A stretch of 64,000 nucleotides of DNA from Azadirachta indica (GCA_022749755.1 CM040444.1:16475274-16539273); one strand, 5' to 3'. Numbered from the stretch's first letter, positions 21,931-35,504 are shown. Numbers and translations are program-made. Notes: a model not told the origin generated them from the sequence alone.

Positions 21931-24298
21931 ACATCGATGTTCAGACGCTCACATTAATATTTATCTTTAGTTTCATGAACTGCCATATAAACAATTATTA
22001 TCTTTCCAACAGTAGTAAGGGATCTGTTTCACAGTAAATTAACGATATCTAGCCATAAGCCATGGCCAAACACAAACCAATCGGGCATTCTTCAGGAAAC
22101 CATACTCAGAAATGTCTTCAACTGCAACCTACCGAATTACCGCCAAAGTTTTTGAGCGAAAGACAACTGTCTTTGTAAGTGTATAACTAAAACGCCATCC
22201 TATTCATGCAAAAATTCTCACGCTTTCCCCAGGCAGCTCATTTTCAGGTTAAGAAATATTTCTAGTTGTTGGAAAACTGACAATTAATCGCCAAAGATCC
22301 CTTCAGATTAATCAACTTGAAACGTTCATAATATAATTAAAACCAGCAAATTCTCGAGTTGACTTCCTCCTTTTTTATGATAAGCCTAATGAGTCCAGTT
22401 AATTAACGCAAGTTTACTCAAAGGAAAAGGAGGAACCGAAGAGATTGTTCCTCAACATCAACTTATCCCCAAATTAGGTGTCAACATCAGTAGTTATAAC
22501 ATTTGTAGGACAGTTATAATTTCGGACAGTTTTATACGTATTTAACTTGATATCTGTCTTCATCATCGTTTGCCGGTGGCAACCTCGAAACTTCAATTCT
22601 CTTCGATCGGAGAAGATTGCAATAAGAGGCTTCGTCTCTACCACGCGAATATCGATAACATAATAAGCCGTAAGCAACATGGGATATATCATAGGTTCGA
22701 TAATCTAATACTGTTTTTCTTTGTGGTTAAAATCTAAGATTGAGTAATGGCCTTCTTCGATAACATTGCCGTCGTATATTGCTGAGAGCAGGGTGTTCCA
22801 ACTTCCAAGGATTCATTAGATTAATGAAGACTGTCAATTACGTCGCACCAAATCTTGGAGATATTGCGGACCCTCCTGTGATTTAACGGGCAGTCTCAAC
22901 CAGATTTCAAAGACGATATCATCAGCAGGAAAGTTTGCAAATTCCATGCTGCTGTTTTTCTTTTTTTTTTTTAAACCTGGAGAAATTAATTATGTAACGA
23001 ATAATTAAACTCACTGTACAGGTGTATTGTATCTATTTATAAACCAAGATTAAAGAATTTCCTAGCACTTTCCAAACTAATTTTGACTTCATGAACTAAG
23101 AAAATAGTACGAATTCCAACTCTAGTTAGCAATCAATCCAAATTGCCAATATATATATATATATATATTTAATTTTACCAACCAGAAGTCAGACTAAAAT
23201 TCCCACAAACTATATACTTTTCGATTAGGATTCAAATTTTTCCAACTATATGTATATGTTTTCATGTTAATCAGTCTACAAAATTACAAGATATATCCTA
23301 GATGTGAGATATATCAATCTAACATACTGTTTGTAGATAATCGGACGCTGCCGAGTGTTGGATACTAATATACATATGTTTATTGTATTACTAACTCATC
23401 CAATAATATTTACAATCTTATAATATTTTAATGATAAAATTTGCGACAATTTTAATAATAAAATTTACTAAATTCGTACGTTCTATTTATAAAAATTACA
23501 ACATTTCCCATTGGCCCAAGATCGATTTGTTTATAATAAGAAAATTTTTTAAATATCCTATATATCAATTTTATTGCGAAGACAAAGTAATGCGAGACCT
23601 TTTAAATCCACCCCACAAAAATGATAGCGACAGTAACATTTAGCTCTCTAATGTTTAGCATAAAAACAAACAGAATACTTAATTGTTTGCACGTAGGCCC
23701 CTGCTGTGCTGTTGTCATGGGACATTAATTAAGTCGATTGCATTTACAATTATACCCTTTATTTTCTCCCCCTGTTTTTCCCCTCTTCGTCAAAATCACT
23801 CCTCCTTGTTCACCTTTTCCCTAGGTAGATGGCATGCCAAATTTCAAAGCAAAAGGCCATGGAAAACATCTCAACTATAATAATTATAATAAAATAAAAC
23901 AGCAACCTATTTTGGATTGCAAGCTTTCATTTGTTATTGTTGATGGCTCGTCAATGCTCACCAGACATGCCAGCTCTTGATATTATGCATCCACCCTATA
24001 TAGAACTGGTTTTTTCTTTCTTTTTTTTTTTTGGCTGATTTTTTCAGTATAATCAATCTACAAATTTATTATTCATTATGTAATTTAAATGCAAAGTACT
24101 TGAACATCATAATGTAGATATTCAGATTTGATATTGTATGTTTCATTAACCACAAGCAGAGAAAACGTTTTATAAGAAGCACTTTAGTTGCCATTCCGAA
24201 GCAACACAGAATCGGTTGGCAGAAAACGTAAACCAAACAAGAAAGAGGAAACTATGTATATCTGTACAGATTAAAAGAAAGAAATAAACAGTACTTTA
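20440..24298. other. Spacer between the two 66-aa genes
   Basis: The part 20440-21930 is the upstream arm of the duplicated segment: CACATGTCACCCGTCA at about 21698, CGTAAGGGTCAAGTGC at about 21856 and AAACTGATTTTGTACA at about 21897 recur in copy B. From 21930 to 24140 I see no gene. The region 22480-22920 has balanced base content but no open frame of note. A TA tract lies near 23150-23169. Confidence 0.5.
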
Positions 24299-26310
24299 TC
24301 ATGACATGGTACGTTTTCCAGGACGATCAGCGACTTTGAGAGTTTTGTCGATGAGTTTTCTGGCTTTTCTGCTCCGGATCTCAACCTTAACGCTTGAGCT
24401 TTTGTCCATCTTGATGTACGGCTTATTCTTGGATTTCTTCAATGATCTAACCTTTGATTTGATCGACTCCACCAAATTCTCTAACTGGTTGATTGCCATT
24501 TGGGTTTGCTTCAGAAAACACAAAAACAAAAACAAAAGAAAACAAAGATGGTGGGTTATTGGGTATTTGGGTTGTTTATAACAAATCCAGCATTTTGTGC
24601 TTGCGTCTGGAACACACACACACTCTGCTTTTGCTTTCCGTTTTTGCATTTGCTTTTGCTTCTGCTTCTGCCTTTGCGGGTTTTTATTGACTGCGGTTTT
24701 GAAAAATGGGAATGGTTCTTGCCATAATCACGAGTTTGCCACGCACCGTCCTCGTCTGACTATACTGGCGCTTGAGTTTTTATTGCATGTACTTCAGCTG
24801 TACATCTTCCTCAAGACCTCGTTAGCAATATACGTTCCAACTTCCAAACAGAAGAAAAGATGATCGATTGATATTTGGACGGTTGGGATTAAAGGATGAA
24901 AAGTAGTTATCACAAACCTTGTAATATGGGAATAAATGAAGGGTTCTTTGTTGGCCAGCTCAGTTTAGTTTAAGGATAAAATGTGACATCATAGCGCTCT
25001 AGGTCAACTCACCTTAACGGACAGTTAAATCATCTTTGAAGTACATTTCCGAAGGGTAAACGATAACATAACATATTTCTTCTTCTAATTTAGTAATTCC
25101 ACCAGATATATTGAATTATATTATAATATTTAAATTTAAATATTTTTTTAGTAATTAAAATTTTATTACGCGCACAAATATGATAAGATTTTGTGTTTCC
25201 ATTTTTTTTTTTTTAAATGATGTTTAGAGGTGAATTATGTAAATTTAAAGCTTTCTTAAGTTATATTTAAAAATTTTTGGTTGTGGAAAACTTATCTTCT
25301 TCACCTCTATTTTTCATGAAATTTGGTTGTCTGCAGCAAGTCGTTGGAAAATTATTTAATATGGAAAGTGGAAACAAATGAAGACCTAAAATGCTCAGCC
25401 ATAATTCACTGATACTCGAGATGATGAATTCTTTCTTCATTTTCAAACAAGGGCAATTTAAGAGAAATATCCTTTGAAGTTTGACACCCTTTATTCAGAT
25501 GCATTAGGTGACGTTCATATGCAAGTACAAGTATTTATAAAATTGATAACCAATTATTAAAAGACTAAACAAAATAAAAGTAATAGTATATGAAAAGGCC
25601 AAAAGGATATTTCTCATCTCTTTTCGTTAAATGTGGTTAATTATTGCTATTGGTTCACTAAATAATCATAAGAAAATTATAGGATCAACAACCTACACGG
25701 CATTTCTTCCAAGGGGAATGGCTGCAATTTGAATCTTGACTTGAAATAATGATTTCGTTTTCCATTAACTAATCGGGCTATTTTTTAAGAAAATAGAAAA
25801 ATAAAAGAATTCTATGTCGACTGATTGATATTGACAATTGCTATTTAATTTGAAGAGAATTTTGTGCCAAATTTGACTACAAACTCTTATGTTGACACTG
25901 AATATTCAGCATTAAATATTTTATACTTACAGAATTAACAGAATTTTTAATTTCTTTTTATTTGGTTAAAAATGCACATCATCTCGGGGAATCAATTGAT
26001 AGTTGATAAAATATGATCAAAATCATATTTGAGAATACTTTCACATGTCACCCATCATGCTGGCATATTTTGGATTTTTATTTTCTGAGAAATTAAAACA
26101 CACAACCCAATAAAGAAAACAAAAAAGAAAAACAGAATTGGAAGAGAAAACAAAAATAAATAAAAAAGCACACACTTGCAACGGACACTACCCACGTAAG
26201 GGTCAATTGCTGAGAATTGCTAAAATAAAGCCTATTGCTAACATTCGGCTACGAGCTTCCTCTTCCGGACAGGTAGAAAATAAACTGATTTTGTACATAT
26301 TCTAATTTAA
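24140..26310. repeat. Duplicated segment, unit B
   Basis: Partner of 20080-21930. Landmarks are GCCATTCCGAAGCAACAC (about 24190), GGACAGTTAAATCATC (about 25020), CACATGTCACCCATCA (about 26042), CGTAAGGGTCAATTGC (about 26195) and AAACTGATTTTGTACAT (about 26283). Confidence 0.75.
24299..24499 (-). CDS. 66-aa basic protein, copy B (unknown family)
   Basis: This is the paralogue of the gene at 20239-20439, with ATG at 24499 and TGA at 24299-24301. The frame stays open upstream of the ATG, but I choose this Met because the two copies align exactly from here and their protein similarity ends before it. Its 3' flank keeps words of copy A (TTGCCATTCCGAA, AATCGGTTGGCAGAAAA), and its upstream flank shares TTAACGGACAGTTAAATCATC with copy A. 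It is highly basic and probably cytosolic or nuclear. Function unknown. Confidence 0.8.
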   Translation of the reverse strand: MAINQLENLVESIKSKVRSLKKSKNKPYIKMDKSSSVKVEIRSRKARKLIDKTLKVADRPGKRTMS

Positions 26311-29300
26311 TACAATACGTAGAAAGAAAGATCATATAGTATTATTATTATATTAATTTCTCCCTAAATTATTATTTGCCCAACCAAGAAAAGAAAAAAT
26401 TACAAACTAAAACAACCCAAAGAAGTACCACAGATTGAATGCTTGTCATCAACCTAGAGTTGGTTAGATGACTAATTTACTTTTTATCCGAGATGAGATC
26501 ATCGTGATGCAAAATGCTCAGCAAGAATTAGACTGAAGAAAGCATTAATCTAATGCAGAATACCAAGATTAGCCAAAAGGCCATAATGCATGCAGTGAAC
26601 CTGGAGATTGAAAGCAATGGAAATTACCGTATCTAAAACGTGTGAAAAGAATCTGATTTGAAAAACACTGAATGGCCCATTTCCATGTGCAGCAATTTAA
26701 GTATGCATCTTTCATCTGACTATAAAATTTATGCATTAATTTGATTGTGAAAACAGCACAGCAGGCAACTTTGAAAGTAGACAACGTAAATGTTGGAGAA
26801 CCTCCAAGTCAAAAACATGTCTTTATAGTACTATACAATAAAATATGAACGCAAAAGGGCAGATATCAATGAATAAAGTAGGACTTCAATGTTCAAAGAT
26901 CCGAGATTTTGAGCGATAACAAATCTTTCTTCTTCTTCTTCTTCTTCTTCTTTTTTTTTTTTTAATTTATTAAATCCATGCTCTGCTTTCATTTATGATG
27001 TATGTATAAATAAAATGAAAGTTCTTTGAAGACTCTGGAAAGAAGTACCTTCCCTAGTTGAATTCATTTCCTAGTTGTACCCAAAAGTCTATAAATTTAA
27101 TTTATTTAGAGAGAGAGAGAGGGGAAGAGATTAGTGCTTAGTAGGAAAGCAAGAAAATGCCAAATATGTTTGAACACTGCATTACACAAAAAAGTCCAGA
27201 ACTAGTTTTTCTAAACTCAGATTCAAACGCAATTACACTCAAATTCAAATCAAATAAACCAAAAAAAAAAAAAAATCAAAAAGCATGAATAGATAAACTC
27301 GAGGTTATGATGACTACAGTTATTGTTAATTGAAAAAGATGTCACCTACAGGATTTGGAAGATAAAGAAGGTAACAAGATGACCCTTAGGAAAATAAATA
27401 GTCAGGTTTTCCAAGAATAATATATGCACATACATTTGCTTATTAGAAAACTTGTACATGGCATGTTTGCTAGCTCTTAAATTATGGGATTTTTTTTTTT
27501 TTTTTTTTGGGAATTTAAGTGTTGTGGTTTAGAAATCATCTATTATAGAATAATGAAAGAAATCACTAAATATCAAATATTAGTTAAAAAATGAGTGGTC
27601 TCCAGTAATAGTTAGTATTTATCAAATGTTTTCTCTGTTGTGCTTTCAAATCAGATTAGAAACACTGCAATGCTGAACTAAGCCTTAAACCAAAAGGCTG
27701 CAAGCAAGTTTATGAACCTAATTTGCTAAGGAAATACATATAACGGCCAAGCACAGGCAATTGCTCCCTCTGAAAGTCAAGGGGAAGTAGAAACAAAGTA
27801 CATTATGAGTATACAAGACAGACAAGCTCATAAACTGAGAAAATTAAGGTTATATTATGACTAGACAAATTAGATACGACATAAATAGTTTGGGCAAGAG
27901 AGTAAGGACATATACGAAAAGGTATATGATTACACTCGTAGCTCTAAACAGAATCTTATCTTTAGAATTGGTCTATAACCAAAAAGTTTCAGAAGGAGAG
28001 ATGTGAAGTCAAAACTCACCAGGAGAGAACTCCAGCTAAGACCTGCATCAGCAATAATAAGCATGCGTTTTAAAATAAATTAAGCGAATGCAAAGATTGA
28101 AAGTCAAAATTCATTTGTTTTAACAATAGAATACAATAGCGGAGACTTTAAGAAAATTTAGAATGCGCCTAAGTTTAATATTCAAATTTCCAACACACCA
28201 ATTCTGGTTTACTAAGAATGGTGACAAACAGGAGTTATTTGCGTTTTATGATATTATTCTACCTGTGTGTCTGGTCAGTATGATTACGATCTCCTCCTAA
28301 TTTGAATAAAATTTGATTGTCATAAAATATTTTGGTTTGACATTTCTCCAACTTGGCCATCATCTCCAAATTTCTTGTTGGAGCAAGCAACTGACTGGAC
28401 TAATCTTTGGGATTTAAATAACAGTTAGAAGTTTTTACTCCATCCAAATAGGGCTAGCTAGTCAGCAGATTAAAACTTGATCACAGATGAGAATGCTATA
28501 CATTTGTATGTATGTTATTACAATTTATACAACGTGTAGTGAAAGTTGAATCATGCTGACAAGAAAATTAATCTCCAGTAGAATTGTGTACATCAATAGT
28601 TCTATAAAGTTAACTTGCATTCTTCAGCCAAGAAATCAAATCACTTGTTCTTTTCGAGGTTTGAATCTTATTAACAATGAGAAGCCTCAAGGAATTCGAT
28701 CCCTGTAATAATGTTTTATGTGAAATTAAGATGACTCCCTTACTAGGCCTGTCCAGTTGTTACGATGCCTTTCAGATGGGATGGATGCATGCTTGAATTT
28801 CCAACCTCTTAATGATGATGAGCTTCAGATTTGGCAGCCACCACAATCGAGGTTTGACTGAAGCCCTTCAGGTCATTCTCTAATCCTACAGAAGCAAACA
28901 TAGTATAATAAACAAGAAATTCACCAATTTCATTCAGAAAATGCAAGATATTTGAGCTTGCAGGAAAAATGAGTGCTCAAATATTACTGGGAAAATAAAA
29001 ATTGTAGAATAGTCAAGCTTGGGAAAACAAGTTTTGGAATATTTCCATTATGTCCTAGTATTTGGCTTTGGATTTTATCCAAAACCTAGATACAAGCAGC
29101 ACTTTGATTTCACTACAAAAAGAAGGTAGAAAAATGCAGAAATCGAGCAGGGCAGTGCCATCTGAAGCTTGGCTTATGAAAAAGTGGTCTGATGATCAAA
29201 CATAAACCAAGTAACAGTGTAGTCGGTAGAGGGTTGCTTATGCCAAAAATATACTTTAGGTTCAGTTCATAACAAATCCAGTAGGAATAAATGTTTGAAT

Positions 29301-29772
29301 TTTAAGATTTTATAACTAAAATATATTTGGCCAAGGGATGCAGGTCAATGTTGGGTCCAAGCCAATAGTAACCAAAACCTCCAGCCAAGGCCCGGTACGT
29401 ATAAGCTGAGCTTGTGAACAGGCAGATCACTGGCAGACGGGCATTCTACAAGATTTGCAGCCGCACCATTGTCTTTATATAGACAGAGCACGAATAAGAA
29501 GTGGAAAAAGAACTGCCAAAAATTGGACAAAATTACACATCACAGCATAAACTGGAAACAAAGAAAAATAAGATTTCAAATCACCCCAACTCATTTCTCT
29601 TGCAGTCAGTACTGCAGTATATTGAGCATTCATATAATATCCTTGATCCCAAATAAAAGGATAATACTATTGCCTGGTCAACTTATTATCCCCAACATGT
29701 GATCTATCCAGCAAGAAATTAGATGGACAATGTTATCAGAGAGTAAAATAGAGGGCTTATTTACAAGAGTGC
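24500..29772. other. Long gene-poor interval with a few splice-like signals
   Basis: Up to 26310 this is the upstream arm of duplication unit B. From 26310 to 29772 no gene can be established. A CTT/T tract lies at 26925-26970 and a T20-type run near 27489-27508. On the minus strand two stretches look like exons: 28809-28885 (acceptor TTCTGTAG, 24 open codons, TAA) and 28020-28042 (TGATGCAG on one side, GTGAGT on the other). I could not join them into a gene; they may belong to a noncoding transcript. Confidence 0.4.
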
Positions 29773-31895
29773 TTAAGCATTGGGCAGTTGCTGCGAGTCG
29801 GACCACAACATTAGAGTTGCTAAAAGAACCATTGTTGCAGTTTCAACACGCAAGCGATGTGGCCCAAGACCAACAGCAGTAGCACCTGCTTCCATTATCA
29901 TGTTCAACTCTTTCTCTGTGAAGTCTGATGCATCAACAAACAACAAAAGAATCACCAATTAGTACAAACTAACAAATTATACTGGTGACAAAGCAACCAG
30001 CAGGAAAACCAGTGCATGGCAACTGTCACAATACAGAAATACTAACAACAGTCGTGGTTCACCGTATATACTAGTCAATGTGGGAAACAGTTGCATCAAG
30101 ATTTTCAAAACTTTATTAAGTGCTTTCTCAACAAAATTCCACCAATAATACAAACACAAAAAAAGTAGATGCAGATTCATTAAGTACTGGGTAGCAATAT
30201 TAATTCTTCCAAGATACTAAAAATAAGTTTCTACAAGAACAAATATTAACATGCTATCATGTTCATATGAATAATGTCAACCCACCCCCTTCAGGTCCAA
30301 CTATTATCATCCCACTAGATTCCTCTCTTGATGAAGACAATGCTGTGACAAGTGGAGTAGCTTCTGCCATTGCAACAAAAGACAGCTTTGACTGGGCAAC
30401 CTATAGAGGACAAAATACAACATTAAAGTTCACAAACAGGGAAAGAATTAAAGAAATACATTCCCTATAATTCTAAGTAATTATGAATAGACTTCTAGAG
30501 TGACAATATTCCCTATTTACTTTCAACTGTATAGCAATGACCAGATTTTAGTAATTCATAAACAGTAGTATCTAAACCTATAAATGCTGCTGAAGTGAAT
30601 AGTATAAAATAGCTAACCAGCTACTCAACACAGCATCATGTAACGGTCATTTTAATTAACCAAAATGCAAGAAACTCACAAACCATTAACTGGAAGAAGA
30701 AAGAGAGAAGAACTTACAAGAGGTAGTAGGCTATCAACTTTCATTGGAGGATTCAAAACCATTTCATGCAGTCGTTGACCTATGATAGCAGTAGCCATGG
30801 TGAAAAAAATTGACAATAAAAGGAAAACAAACAACTTCAGATATCTCCCTTCATTAAAGAGCCACTTAGTATCATTTTGAATCTCCGTACAACAAAGCAA
30901 AATTATTCAGTACAGTCATATCTGTTGTCAAGATAAATAGCGTCTAGAGTGAACTATTTACATTGTTTAGTTGCTGCTAAAATAACACGTTGCAGTCTGT
31001 CCACCCGATTTTCCGAGATTGAAGGCGAATGTTCTGTGAGCAAAGGGGTAACACTCTGAGCTCCAAGCTCCTAGGACAGTGTAAAGTAAATTGATAATTA
31101 GAAGCAGCAAGTAAAGCATAAACAAATAACCTTTCTGCATTCTTTAATCAGATAACATCAACGTAAACATATAAAACATACTGTGCATTTCTCAACAAGC
31201 CAGTCAGCTCGACCACCCTTAAGTGTTCCTACACATAAGCAAGTTCAGTTATGCAATAACGAAGCCTTAGACCTTAAAACATGCAACTACATTCAGTAAC
31301 TCATAATTCTGTAGATCAAACTCTTACCAAAAGCTGCAAATACATGCCATTGGGTATAGTGAGGAAGAACTAATTTTGGATCTTCCACTGCCACAAAATC
31401 CAATCCTGTTCTATCAATTCTCTGTATGCACCCTTCTACCAAACCTCCTTTCCCATTGAAAAGCTCTACCCTTACATGCCATTATTTGGAATATTGTAAG
31501 AAAAAGGAAATCATAGTTTGAAATTAGATTTTAAAACTAGTGAACAAAGTAACCCATTTACTGGTCATTTATACTCAACCGCAAAACTTTAGTCATGTGC
31601 CAAAATTCATCTCCTTCCACCCGGACAATACTCCCCTGCATTATTAAATAAATAAATAAATAAAAATTCATGATAATTGCCAAGCTTGCATTTATATATA
31701 TATATAAGAAATAAGAAAGAGAATTGCCTTCGAAGAAGGAAGAACTTCGGAGAAGAAGCGAGGGAGGCCACCGCGTGATTGATTACTGTAATCTGAGGAT
31801 GAACTTGAGAAAGCTCTCAAGCTAAATATTTTAGGCGACGGACGGTTCACCAGTTGCACAAGACGAGGTCGTACCGCTGCTGTGAAGCCTTGCAT
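29773..31895 (-). CDS. rsmE: RsmE-type 16S rRNA (uridine-N3) methyltransferase, organellar, eight exons
   Basis: Exons in transcript order: 31728-31895, 31562-31635, 31328-31470, 31182-31228, 30962-31070, 30718-30779, 30286-30400, 29773-29924. All junctions keep frame and give 289 residues. The family methylates N3 of U1498 in bacterial-type 16S rRNA using S-adenosylmethionine. The first ~40 residues (Arg/Ser-rich, no acids, ALRAFSSSSS-like) look like an organelle targeting leader. A PUA-like N-domain follows (HMTKVLRLSINDQVELFNGK, about residues 69-90). The SPOUT core has LKGGRADWLVEKCTELG, VDRLQRVILAATKQCQR, then IIVGPEG and the knot motif LGPHRLRVETA near the C-terminus, where cofactor binds. 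Intron 1 starts with GC instead of GT (AAG|GCAATT). The start is the first ATG in frame; the frame upstream has none. Confidence 0.9.
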
Positions 31896-32500
31896 TTGCA
31901 GAAGTCCGTTCCCGACGATGAAAGTTGGGCAATGCTCGCGGGGTTTCAAGTCTGAAGTAGGACTGTAAGATAAAACGGCGAAGAAATAAGATATCCTCAA
32001 ACGCTGCGTTTAACTCCATACGTGACCCTGTGTTGTTGCGCGGGAAGTGTTCGACAAAAAGCCGCTGAGAGTTATTATCTTTACTTTTATCGCAGAGCCT
32101 CATTATCAATTTGCTCGTAGTAAATTTGTTTAGTAGACAATACATGCCTGTAAACGGTCCGTTTGTCCCTAATCCTATTAGGCTTTTTTTCGTTTTTTAG
32201 TTGAGGGCATCAAATACCATTACCATCTTGATTGCCACTTAATTTTACATCACACTTGTTAAAACTTTCATCAAATCTTCTAAATCTCTGATTTTTCTTT
32301 TTAAAATTCTACCACATTAACAATGCATGCTGTCGTGAACAAATAATCACCGATAAAAAGGATAAACTAGAACATCTACTTAGTTATAAAACACTATTTA
32401 CACATATCAAAATCCACCCAACACAAAATGATAAAAACAAAAAACAAAAAACAAAAAACACCACCATTTGCCAAAAGATTACATGCACAAATTACATCCA
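31896..32500. promoter_or_regulatory. Upstream region of the RsmE-type gene and 3' flank of the EVE gene
   Basis: About 600 bases between two minus-strand genes. The part 31896-32100 is less AT-rich and is probably leader and core promoter of the methyltransferase gene. 32155-32500 is the AT-rich 3' flank of the EVE-domain gene. Nothing else is visible. Confidence 0.45.
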
Positions 32501-32965
32501 TCATTCACCCGATTCTTCCTCCACCTCCTTACAATCCCCATAAAACCCACCACCCAAATCACAAACCCTATCCCAAACCCTCTTGTCAACCGGCACAACC
32601 GACAACCTCGGCTGTCTAAACAGCCCCCAACCCTTCAACTCATCATCTTTCTTCATCTCCTTCAAGTCCACCGTCTGCCTCATCATCCCCACTTCCTTCA
32701 CGTCCACAGCCCCGATCTTACCTTCTCCCTCCTCCTCCTCGTACCACTCCCGTAAAACGCTCACTACACCCACCACGCGGCGAGCGCTGGCCCCGGAGTG
32801 GTAGAAGAAGCAGAGGTCGTCGAGTTTCATGGATTTCATGTGTTTTTGCGCTTGCTTGTTCTTGACTCCGTCCCATTTCGTTATCCCTCCGTTTGCCGCT
32901 TGATCGTCCCATGACCATTCTCCTGGCTCGGTTTTCAATAACCAGTATTGTTTCTCTTTCCCCAT
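32501..32965 (-). CDS. EVE-domain protein, thymocyte nuclear protein 1-like (154 aa)
   Basis: This is a single-exon gene with ATG at 32965 and TGA at 32501. The whole protein is one EVE domain: YWLLKTEPGEWSWDD at residues 7-21, WDGVKNKQAQKHMKSMKLDD near 32-51, then FFYHSGASARRVVGVV around 53-68, and GLFRQPRLSVVPV around 114-126. EVE domains are relatives of PUA and YTH folds and are thought to bind modified bases; the animal homologue THYN1 is nuclear. The WLLKTEP start and the FFYHS motif are the family signature. Length is close to that of bacterial and plant members. The acidic segment EEEEGEGK around residue 77 is an extra loop. It runs in the same direction as the RsmE-type gene. Confidence 0.88.
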   Translation of the reverse strand: MGKEKQYWLLKTEPGEWSWDDQAANGGITKWDGVKNKQAQKHMKSMKLDDLCFFYHSGASARRVVGVVSVLREWYEEEEGEGKIGAVDVKEVGMMRQTVDLKEMKKDDELKGWGLFRQPRLSVVPVDKRVWDRVCDLGGGFYGDCKEVEEESGE

Positions 32966-35504
32966 TTTTGTTTTCTTTGTCTGTTCAGATTCCGAGAGAT
33001 TTTGATACGGTGGGCTTTGCTCAGGTGGGTGTAGTTATGGCGGGAAGCATAGGTTTCAGGGCAATAGTTAATTAGTTATTGTGAGATTGGGCTCTGTGGT
33101 TTCTCAGGCCCTTTTTTTTTGAAGTGGGCTTAGATAATTGCAGTAAATATTAACAAGCTGTTTTCTGAACCGAACAGAACGCCCACATATGTAAACTTTG
33201 TATTTTATTATATAAATATAACTGAAAGAATCAACAACCTTTTTCTTTAAAAAAATAAATAATCAACAACAAAGTTTGGTACAAATTAACGTATATATAA
33301 CCACAAGCTTTAGTAAGTGGTAAATTTGGTTTTAAGTAGACTTTAAAACTTGGAATAATATATAACGATGGCGTAAAATTTCAGGTAGAGCAGCATAAAC
33401 ATAAATGATAAACCAACCAAAAACATGCATGAATGAATCAATGATATTCGTCAAATTTATTGTTCATAAGGAAATTTACCAACCGACCAAGTAGAAATTT
33501 GCCAAACCCACTATAAAATTTACTTTAATCAATTTGATTTTCATATTCTTAAAAAATTTAAAAGAAAACGATACTCTAAATCAAATTAATCATTAATTTT
33601 AACGATATAGTTAACATTATTATAAGCTTCTCATATCATGTTAATAGGTAGGTAGACTTATTTTATTCACCATAATACAGGGAAGCTCAATTTGATTGAC
33701 TTTCATTTACTTCAAATATTTCTTAGATTCCATTGAATTTGTATTCTTTTAAATGAATCAGACGCATGTGAGTACTGAAAAACTAATAGATATACACATT
33801 TTATAGACAAATTTTAATTAATCATTATAAGCACATACACAAAATTTATTTTTGTTCACCATGATGCTCTATTTATTAACCATATAATATATCCACTTAA
33901 TAAAAAATCGAGATTATGGACAAATAAAAATTCAGATCATATTCTAATTTTGGTTTTGAAAATACATTTATTAATTATCAATCACATAAATATACAAAAA
34001 TTTTAAAATTATAAAGTTTTTTTTAGGTGGCTTGAAATATCTTGTCCTATTAAATAGTGTTGGAGTTGGACCAACAAATTTAACTATCAACTGTATTAAG
34101 TAATAAAAATAGGAAATTGTGAGCATCCAATCCATAGACATTTATTTGGCTCGTGAAGACAGAAAATGAAAAGTAATATGAAATTTGGTCCAAAATTAAA
34201 AAGTTATACAAAAACCAAAAGCTGACCAAATAAGTTTCTTTCATTACACATTATTATTCATGCTCATAAATTCTCACAAATTTTTTAAAATTTTTCTCAT
34301 TAATTAAAACTTTAAAGCCACCCAATATCCACCTCCACCACCACGACATATGTAATTAATGTGAGAAGAAATGCTCTCTCTACTTACTTTTTTCATTTTT
34401 ATTATATATATTTAAATAGATATATGTCTTTTATTTTTTTAAATATAAAACTTGTGGATATTTTCTTTCATATATAATTGATTGATGGGGCACAACCAGT
34501 TGTGTAGGTCTACTATTTATATTTATTGATTGCTTGAAGTTGCAAATTGAAAAGAAAAAATAAAAAATAAAAAAGGAAAGTGAAAATTATTACGAGAACA
34601 TTAATCATTTTATAGGATGATGCCCCATATATCTATATGAGCATGCTAAAAGTCATCATCATTGTTAGAGCATTTTGCAATTCTTTGTTCCCTTAATTTG
34701 ATACCTCATTATACATGTGCATATGCATGTCTTCCTTCCCCATTTCTTTCATTTCTTTTTCTTTTTCTATATTTTTCTTTTTTTTTATAGTTTTTTGGAT
34801 TCCGTTTAGATGTATCGAAAGATTTTAATCAACTCTAAACGAAATTTATTGAAAATGAGAATTTAAAAATTTACTCACACAACCACTATAATTTTCTATT
34901 CTCACGAAGATAGAGAAAGAATTCTTTTTTATTTAACATAATAAATTATTGAATAGTTAAAAGTAACATAAGATGAAATACAACTAGTAAAATTTAATCT
35001 TAAATTTTATTTTAAAAGAATTAATGTGAAATTTGTAAAAGTTGAACTAATACAGTTTAGTATAATTGTTATAGCATTGCACCAAATATAATTGGAAAAA
35101 AAATGATAATTTCTTGGTTGATTAATCTTCTTAATGTTTTTGGTTTGAGATACATAATCAATTGTTTAATTATTTTACACTTGACAACATTTTCTATTGT
35201 CAATTAATTACTTTAAAATTTCATCTTTATACCTTATTTTGGTAGACATAAATACAAAGAGAATCAATATGTATGAATGATCATCAATGGCGTGGCCAAT
35301 TCTTTTTCTAAAAGAAAAAAAAATCTGTTTCTTACATAAAATTTTAGGTTTTTTTACATAGATATATATATATATATATTTGTTGAAGTCAACTCCGATT
35401 TTAAAAGCTTAATAGTTAATAAATGGTTATTGGGAATGTTAAACTACAATTACAACTGAGGTTGGCAAGCTCAAAAATGTACATGTTAAGGATATTACTT
35501 TTGG

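Noticed and set aside
24299..24649. 116-codon version of the 66-aa gene copy B
   Set aside because: The extra 50 codons have no counterpart in copy A. The Met at 24499 is shared.
29345..29530. Minus-strand stretch with hydrophobic open frames near 29350-29460
   Set aside because: Several frames look protein-like, but no start, no reliable donor and no family resemblance. Could be 3' flank of the RsmE-type gene.
31692..32000. Longer N-terminus for the RsmE-type protein
   Set aside because: The extra part starts at TTG and has no in-frame ATG before 31895.
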